64,000 bases of DNA, taken from the NCBI GenBank assembly GCA_027972325.1, contig JAPMOS010000016.1, positions 372,001-436,000 of the forward strand. Direction: 5' to 3'. The position numbers and the translations under genes are program-made. The first letter of the stretch is position 1. Every line of letters starts with the position of its first letter. The notes beneath the pieces are model-generated. The model was given only the letters and a program-made list of their open reading frames with translations, searched no databases and was not told where the DNA came from. Below, in pieces: positions 29,953 to 64,000 of the stretch. The stretch comes from Paratrimastix pyriformis. Lineage: Eukaryota > Preaxostyla > Paratrimastigidae.

Positions 29953-32900
29953 CTATTCGTGGGAGGGGGTTGGATCGGCCGGGGTTGGATCGGCCGGGGT
30001 TGGATCAGCCGGGGTTGGAGCGGCCGGGGTTGGATCGGCCGGGGTTGGATCAGCCGGGGTTGGAGCGGCCGGGGTTGGAGCGGCCGGGGTTGGAGCGGCC
30101 GGGGTTGGAGCGGCCGGGGTTGGATCAGCCGGGGTTGGAGCGGCCGGGGCGGTAGGACCATGGAACCTGGCCAGGGCCTCGCTCAGCTGCACATACGACA
30201 CGTGCCCCCATCGCCACCAGCAGCCGAGGAACAACAGGGTTGCGATGGTGAGCCCCGGGAGGATGGGATGGACGCCGGGGGGAACGCGGCACGAGGCGGG
30301 CAGGAGCGGGGTGTGGATGGGTGGCGGGATGATGGATGGATGGGTGTGATGGATGGGATGGGATGGGATGGGCGGATGGGATGGGATGGGATGGGATGGG
30401 ATGGTATGGGATGGGATGGGATGGGGATGGCGTCGGACCTGGAAGATGTTGAAGGGTTTGGGCAGGTAGCCGTCCATCCCGGCTTGGCTGCATCCACGCC
30501 ACCGCCGCCAACCGCCACCCGCAGCAGGGGCCACCACAGGGAGGGACGAGCGCAGTGAGGGCGAGCCGGAAAGGGGATCGGCAACAGTACGATCGATGCC
30601 GATGCCGATGCCGATGCCGATGCCGATGCCGATGCCGATGCCGATGCCGATGCCGATGCCGATGCCGATGCCGATGCCGATGATGGCCGGGGGTGATGAT
30701 GACCGAGGGGTGTGATGATGACCGGGGTGGTGATGACCGGGGTGGTGATGATGACCGGGGGGTGATGATGGGGGGTGATGATGACCGGGAGTGTGACCGG
30801 GAGTGTGATGATGGCCAGGGGTGTGATGATGACCAGGGGTGTGATGGTGACCGGGGTGTGTGATGATGACCGGGGTGTGTGATGATCATCGAGATGACGT
30901 ATGATGATGACTGAGTGCCGGTGGCGGCTGGTGGCGGCTGGTGGCGGCTGGTGGCGGCTGGTGGCGGCGCAGGGACGGACATGCACTCTGCCTGATCGCC
31001 GGTGGCCGTGCAGGCCAGGATGGGGGTCCGGGGCAGGCCCCCCGCGACGGTGGCTCGGCGGGCGAACCGGGCGGCGCAGGTAAACGGGTGGGGCACCGGC
31101 CCCCGGGCAGTGGACAGGGCATGGCTTCGGGCTCGGGGGCGGGAGCCGCACCCTCGGGGGGGGATGGCTGGGGGGTTGGGGTTGGGAGGGGATGAGTGGT
31201 GGTGAGGTTGACGTCTGAACGGCTCCGGGTGCAGGCAGACAGCTGGACGATCACACACACAGCATTGCCGCACCTCAAGATATGCACCTCCTCCTCCTCA
31301 TTCACAAAACGCCACACCCCACACGCTCTGGGGTCGTGCAGGGTCGTGCAGGGCACCATCCATCCCAACATGGGTTATCATGACCCACACGCACGCATGG
31401 GGGTCATGCAGACCAGGGCACCATCCACGCACGCCTCCCCAGTCTCCATGCACCTGCCCGTCTGCAGGGCGGGCAGCTTGGAGGCGGAGAGGGTGCAGGG
31501 CAAGGGGTCGTTCGGGGGCCGGGCCGCAGCCTGGTCGCAAGCGGCGCGGATGAGATGCTCCGAGGCCTCCGGGTGGCGCTCCAGGGCCCGGATGTAGCTG
31601 GTGGCCTCGAGGCCTGCGGTGGGGCGGGTGGGTGATGATGACTGGATGACGACTGGATGATGACTGGATGATGACTGGATGATGACTGGATGATGATGAT
31701 GCTGCTGCTGCTGATGATTGGATGATGATGATTGGATGATGATTGGATGATGATGATTGGATGATGATGATTGGATGATGATGATTGGATGATGATGATT
31801 GGATGATGATGATTGGATGATGATGATTGGATGATGATGATTGGATGATGATGATTGGATGATGATGATTGGATGATGATGATTGGATGATGATGATTGG
31901 ATGATGATGATTGGATGATGATGATTGGATGATGATGATTGGATGATCGGATGATTGGATGGTGATGATGATGCTGGGTGCGGATGATGATGATTGGATG
32001 ATTGGATGATGATGATGATGCTGGGTGCGGATGATGATGGCCGAACGGACCGTTGAGGGCGGGCATCTCCCCGTCCATGACCAGCACCAGCGACTGGCCG
32101 GGCTGCTGGGGGCGCTCCGACAGGTACGCCTCGACGGCCGCCAGCCCGTCCGGAACCACCTGCCCCACCCGCCCGCCCGCCCGCCCCACCGGCAGGAAAA
32201 AAACGGCCCGCCAGGACCGGGTTGGGCACATGATGGTGCCTATGCCGATGACGGTGACGATGCCGAGATGCTGATGGCAATGCGTTGGTGCCTTGTGGAT
32301 GCCACTCCCCTGGCGCTGGGCATGGGTGCTGTGCCGTGCTGTGCTGTGCTGTGCTGCGCATGTGTGCTGTGCATGTGTGCTGGTGCATGTGTGCTGGTGC
32401 ATGTGTGCTGTGCTGTACATGGGAGTGCTGTGCTGTGCTGTGTGATGCTCTTGCATGCTGTGCCGTGCCGTGCCGACCGTGGCCTTGTAGCCGAGCCTGC
32501 GCAGCATGGCCTGCATGAGCTTCTGGTTGAGCGGGTTGTCCTCGGCCACCAGCACGTGCACCCGGGGCCCGGTGGGGGGCGCCTCGCTGGCGGGCCGGGG
32601 TGGAGGTTGGCGGTGGTGGTGGTGGTGCCGGCGGGCCTTGGGTCGGTGGGTGTGGAGCGGGGTGTCCTCGCTGTCGCTAGTGTCTTGTAGCGGCTGTGGC
32701 GAGGCGGAAGAGCCGGGGGGATGGAGACCGTGGGGATGGAGACCGTGGGGATGGAGACCGTGGGGATGGAGACCGTGGGGATGGAGACCGTGGGGATGGA
32801 GACCGTGGGGATGGAGACCGTGGGGATGGAGACCGTGGGGATGGAGACCATGGAGATGGAGACCGGGGGGACGGAGACCGTGGGGATGGAGACCGGGGAT

Positions 32901-34039
32901 GGAGACCGGGGATGGGGGTGCGGACCGGCAGGATGTGGGCCGCTGGGGGCGCAGGGTCGTGGCCGGGCGGGGCGTCGGCCGTGGCTGGGCTGGGCGGCAT
33001 GGGGCCGGGGTGTGGGCCGGGGCCGGCGGGGCTGAAACACATGCGATCCTCGGGCCGACCGCAGGCCGTGCTGCCACCACCACGGGGCGGGGGTGGGGGG
33101 GGGTGGGGGTGGGGGGGGGGGGGGGGGTGATGAGCGGGCAGCGGTCAGGGGGCCGTGGGGAGGCGCGGGAGTGGGAGCGAACAAGGATCAGGGGTGGGGT
33201 TGGGTGGTGGGTGGGCCAGACCTTGGCGTGGCGATGATCTCCTGGGTCATGTGGGAGATATCACCCGCGGCCGGGGTGACTGCCGTCGGTTCTCCTTCGT
33301 CGTGGTGTCGGTCATGATGATGTTGTTGCTGGCCGGCTGAGGACGGGGTCGGACCCGCCGAGGCATCGGCGGCTCCCTCCCCGGGGATGGAGACGGGTGG
33401 GGGCCTGGCGGTTGTCGTCGGGGCGACCTGCTTGATGAGGGGCGCCAGGAGGTTGTTGACGGGCGGCATCAAGTCCTCCAGATCGACCAGCCGCGATGTC
33501 CGGGGTGCGGCAGACAGTTCCGGCGGTTCGTGAGCCTCATTGCGGGGCCAGCTGGGATGGGGGTGAGAGTGCAGGGTCGCGGAAATGAACAGACGCAAGG
33601 AAGCACGAGGGTTGATCGGGGCGGCCCCAGCACTGCGTGACATTCGGCGGGAGGGGTCCATCCCCGGCCTCCTCAATGGCCCGCTCGGCATTGCGCAGGT
33701 GAAGTAGACATCGGACGTTCACAAGATCTGTGGAGGAATCTGCAATGGGACACTGAAAAACAGGTGAGTTTCAGCAGGAAACAACGAGGAGATCGACCTT
33801 TTGGCGCATGTCCAGGATTCTAGATCGAAAAAAAGAAGTGAGGATTCACGAGGGAAATTTGAAGAAAGAGACTTTTTGCTGGACTCGTCGAGAAGGTGAA
33901 CGCACTGTGGGGGCACAGGATACGAGGGTGCAGGCGCAGGCGGAGGAGAATCCTTGTCCTGCTGTGGTGCCGAAGGTTGGTCCGCAATGGGACTGGTAAC
34001 GGAATAATTATTCGCCATTATAGAATGGGAGCACCCCAT
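29953..34039 (-). CDS. response-regulator receiver protein with N-terminal MGC lipidation motif
   Basis: The start at 34039 gives MGCSHSIMANNYSVTSPIAD. Gly2 plus Cys3 and Ser6 fit N-myristoylation and palmitoylation, so membrane attachment is predicted. Next come VRCLLHLRNAERAIEEAGDG and low-complexity sequence with a 15-bp array encoding (LHPHG)n. The receiver domain is split over exons. VHVLVAEDNPLNQKLMQAML (near 32550) has the acidic pair. LVLVMDGEMPALNG (near 32070) has the phospho-accepting Asp. GLEATSYIRALERHPEASEH starts near 31620. TPILACTATGDQ (near 31030) has the Thr, and GMDGYLPKPFNIFQ (near 30470) the Lys. The tail has twelve PTPAA/PTPAD units and stops at 29953. No histidine-kinase catalytic core is seen, so it is a receiver without a kinase unless exons were missed. 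Introns are dominated by GAT and GATGACCGGG repeats. Confidence 0.75.
29967..30150. repeat. 15-bp coding minisatellite, 12 units
   Basis: Twelve copies of GGTTGGA(T/G)C(G/A)GCCGG run in frame through the last exon of the receiver gene, giving PTPAA or PTPAD per unit. Only two variable positions occur, so the array is young. Confidence 0.95.
30340..30435. repeat. GGGAT pentanucleotide array
   Basis: Pentamers of GGGAT repeat with one interruption. The array lies between the last exon and the exon with YLPKPFNIFQ. Confidence 0.85.
30594..30970. repeat. compound repeats: GATGCC, then GATGACCGGGGTGT, then GTGGCGGCTG
   Basis: A pure GATGCC hexamer array is followed by irregular GATGATGACCGGGGTGT units, then five copies of a GTGGCGGCTG decamer ending at 30965. 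All lie in one intron of the receiver gene. Confidence 0.9.
31630..32040. repeat. GATGATGATTGGAT minisatellite in a receiver-gene intron
   Basis: About 400 bp of 15-bp GATGATGATTGGATG units with GATGACTGG variants at the start. It splits the receiver domain between LVLVMDGEMPALN and GLEATSYIRALE. The same unit recurs in introns of at least five other genes here. Confidence 0.92.
32716..32905. repeat. 15-bp minisatellite encoding an (LHPHG)n linker
   Basis: About twelve copies of ACCGTGGGGATGGAG stay in the same open frame as the downstream VHVLVAEDN exon. They are therefore probably translated as LHPHG repeats on the minus strand. All three frames are open through the array, so the coding status rests on continuity with the receiver exon. 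Confidence 0.85.
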
Positions 34040-34333
34040 ATCTGATGAGGTGACGGCACCGGGTGGCTTGGCGGCCAGTGTGGAGGAGAGCTTTTAGTGC
34101 CCTGAGTCAAGTCCGCATCGCTGACTTTCAGCACGTTCCCATCTCGCAGCCCCGACAGACGCGACCTCAAAAAGACTTATTGAGTGAGAGAATTGGGCCA
34201 TTGCCCAAGAAAAAAAGCAAAGAATATGTGAGTGCGGGCCGAGAGAGAGACCGGATCACAAGAAAACAAATTCGCAAAAAATCAGAATGAGAGAAACACG
34301 AACACTTAGCGGATTGACCGAAAAGAAAATATT

Positions 34334-53181
<18,848 letters not shown>

Positions 53182-53442
53182 CCCGAAACAAGAAACGCTC
53201 GGCCCAAAAAGTGTGTTTGCGGCTAGTGCAGTGGGGTCTTCAGGTGGTGCCGGCGAAGAGTCTCCTTGTTCGCGAGGAATGAAGTGTGGCTTTCAACTGA
53301 AGAATCACAGAAACAGGGAACTCCGAGGAGGACTCGAAGGGCCGTGCCTCTCACTATGTGACAGGATTTTCCGGCACCACCTGAAGACCCCACTGCACTA
53401 GCCGCAAACACACTTTTTGGGCCGAGCGTTTCTTGTTTCGGG
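53182..53442. promoter_or_regulatory. shared divergent promoter at the palindrome centre
   Basis: The start codons of the two giant genes face away from each other with 261 bases between them. The outer 72 bases on each side are mirror copies; the middle 117 (53254-53370) are unique. No TATA box stands out. Mirror-image UTRs suggest co-regulation of the pair. Confidence 0.6.

Positions 53443-64000
<10,558 letters not shown>

Noticed and set aside
29141-30349. Long plus-strand frame with GVGSAGVGAAGVG repeats
   Set aside because: It is the antisense of the PTPAA/PTPAD coding array of the receiver gene plus AG-rich intergenic sequence; no domain.
30594-30690. CRISPR-like or telomere-like array
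   Set aside because: GATGCC hexamers without spacers are a simple microsatellite; the GTGGTT array at 12375 is not a telomere repeat and lies inside a gene.

Overview
The window is nuclear DNA from a GC-rich, gene-dense, intron-rich single-celled eukaryote using the standard code. The conserved genes include histone H2B, the exon-junction factor Y14, OST48 of the oligosaccharyltransferase, a roadblock dynein light chain, the Fanconi ligase FANCL, HGH1, an IFRD-family protein, a RING-CH ligase and a kelch-BTB protein of LZTR1 type. Receiver-domain signalling, giant modular surface proteins and armadillo arrays rich in recent repeats point to a free-living protist. A metamonad such as Paratrimastix is my guess from memory only; no database was searched.

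Layout. 1-9.2 kb: tail of a left-hand gene, H2B(-), HGH1(-), a kelch-BTB gene(-) with a tRNA-His gene inside one of its introns, and DYNLRB(+). 9.3-15.2 kb: a gene(-) joining an RGG-rich N-terminus, leucine-rich repeats and a PIN nuclease-like domain. 15.2-25.4 kb: FANCL(+), Y14(-), RING-CH ligase(+), a small ARM-like fragment(+), OST48(-) and IFRD(+). 26.2-28.8 kb: an armadillo array(-). 30-34 kb: a response-regulator receiver protein(-) with a predicted myristoylated N-terminus. 34.3-64 kb: two giant paralogous surface-protein genes arranged head to head.

The giant pair is the most striking part. The left gene (53181 down to 34334) has a signal peptide, about 25-29 Ig/filamin-like and related modules, EGF-like modules, one membrane span and a proline-rich tail. 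The right gene (53443 to beyond the window end) repeats the same module order. Their 5' ends lie in a large inverted repeat (arms 51337-53253 and 53371-55089) around a 117-bp spacer. Arm identity is near-perfect and then stops abruptly. The right arm carries shortened homopolymers that break reading frame, which looks like consensus error or a fold-back assembly problem.

Genome-wide habits seen here: neighbouring genes often diverge from about 70-130 bp of DNA; introns are usually 45-220 bp unless swollen by microsatellites; and 5' splice sites follow an unusual GTCYGY-like consensus with C at +3 and G at +5. Several introns of unrelated genes carry the same GATGATGATTGG minisatellite. Exon joins given as exact were checked by frame. 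For the largest genes only the exon cores are certain and the span is given.
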